In this document: positions 21,065-21,159 of the stretch, piece after piece
How the letters are laid out: each line of letters starts with the position of its first letter
How positions within the stretch are numbered: the stretch's first letter is position 1
Source: Avoscillospira sp045579045
GTDB lineage: Bacteria > Bacillota > Clostridia > Oscillospirales > Oscillospiraceae
DNA: 21,159 bases
NCBI GenBank assembly: GCA_045579045.1
Contig: JAZNLL010000073.1
Span: 1 to 21,159, forward strand
Direction: 5' to 3'
Program-made: the position numbers and the translations under genes
The notes under the pieces: model-generated
What the model saw: the letters and a program-made list of their open reading frames with translations, nothing else
Told to the model about the DNA's origin: nothing
Database searches by the model: none

Positions 21065-21159
21065 AATACAAATACGCCCCCGTTCCTGCCAATGCAGGAC
21101 CTGGTGCTCGTTTGTTATCGGTGTGTAGTTTTGCGATATTGCCCCGGAGTCTGTCCCGT
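21065..21159. other. Right-end intergenic sequence
   Basis: No gene is recognised. A small CCTGC-CAAT-GCAGG hairpin lies at 21085-21098 without a T tract. The sequence ends before any further gene can be judged. Confidence 0.4.

Noticed and set aside
20844..21128. A 94-codon ORF over the ileS end and the insert
   Set aside because: It is out of frame with ileS, lacks a ribosome site, and its C-terminal part is just the palindromic insert read through.

Overview
The window looks like chromosome from an anaerobic, fairly GC-rich member of the Clostridia (Bacillota), most likely near the Oscillospirales/Ruminococcaceae. The grounds are a T-box before ileS, an rpsF-ssb-rpsR operon, a rubredoxin, strong AGGAGG ribosome sites with frequent GTG/TTG starts, C-ending codon preference, and short palindromic repeats of a kind I associate with that group. 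The assignment rests on gene content and style; no database search was made. Almost all DNA is coding and no phage, transposase, CRISPR or tRNA gene is visible.

Layout. (1) 1-255: N-terminus of a secreted protein leaving the window. (2) 636-4936: a GntR/HutC regulator divergent from an AtuA-like protein, a DUF4387 protein and a sodium:solute symporter, probably an uptake-and-catabolism locus for an unknown substrate. (3) 5181-6033, minus: rplM-rpsI, with a displaced second copy of the rpsI end downstream. (4) 6294-7740: a TtcA-like tRNA thiolase and a cytidylate-kinase-like protein. (5) 7871-8961, minus: rpsF-ssb-rpsR with a structured leader. (6) 9144-12687: a MocR-type regulator, hypoxanthine phosphoribosyltransferase, a NUDIX-DUF523(TudS-like) fusion and a TRIC/UPF0126 membrane protein, with the last three translationally coupled. 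(7) 12790-16739: an operon of HflK, HflC, a membrane-anchored J-protein and a short Hsp70 lacking its lid. (8) 16892-17801: rubredoxin divergent from uracil-DNA glycosylase. (9) 17809-20905: T-box leader and ileS, followed by a displaced second copy of the ileS end.

The most unusual signals are: (a) rpsI and ileS each carry a vestigial extra 3' end, displaced by 154 and 159 bp, with palindrome-rich gene-free DNA between the copies and shared short motifs, suggesting small elements or scars that target gene 3' ends and rebuild the reading frame; (b) the HflK-HflC-J(TM)-lidless Hsp70 operon, which looks like a membrane quality-control module; (c) a NUDIX-TudS-like fusion overlapping hpt; (d) a MocR regulator whose PLP-binding lysine position reads arginine.
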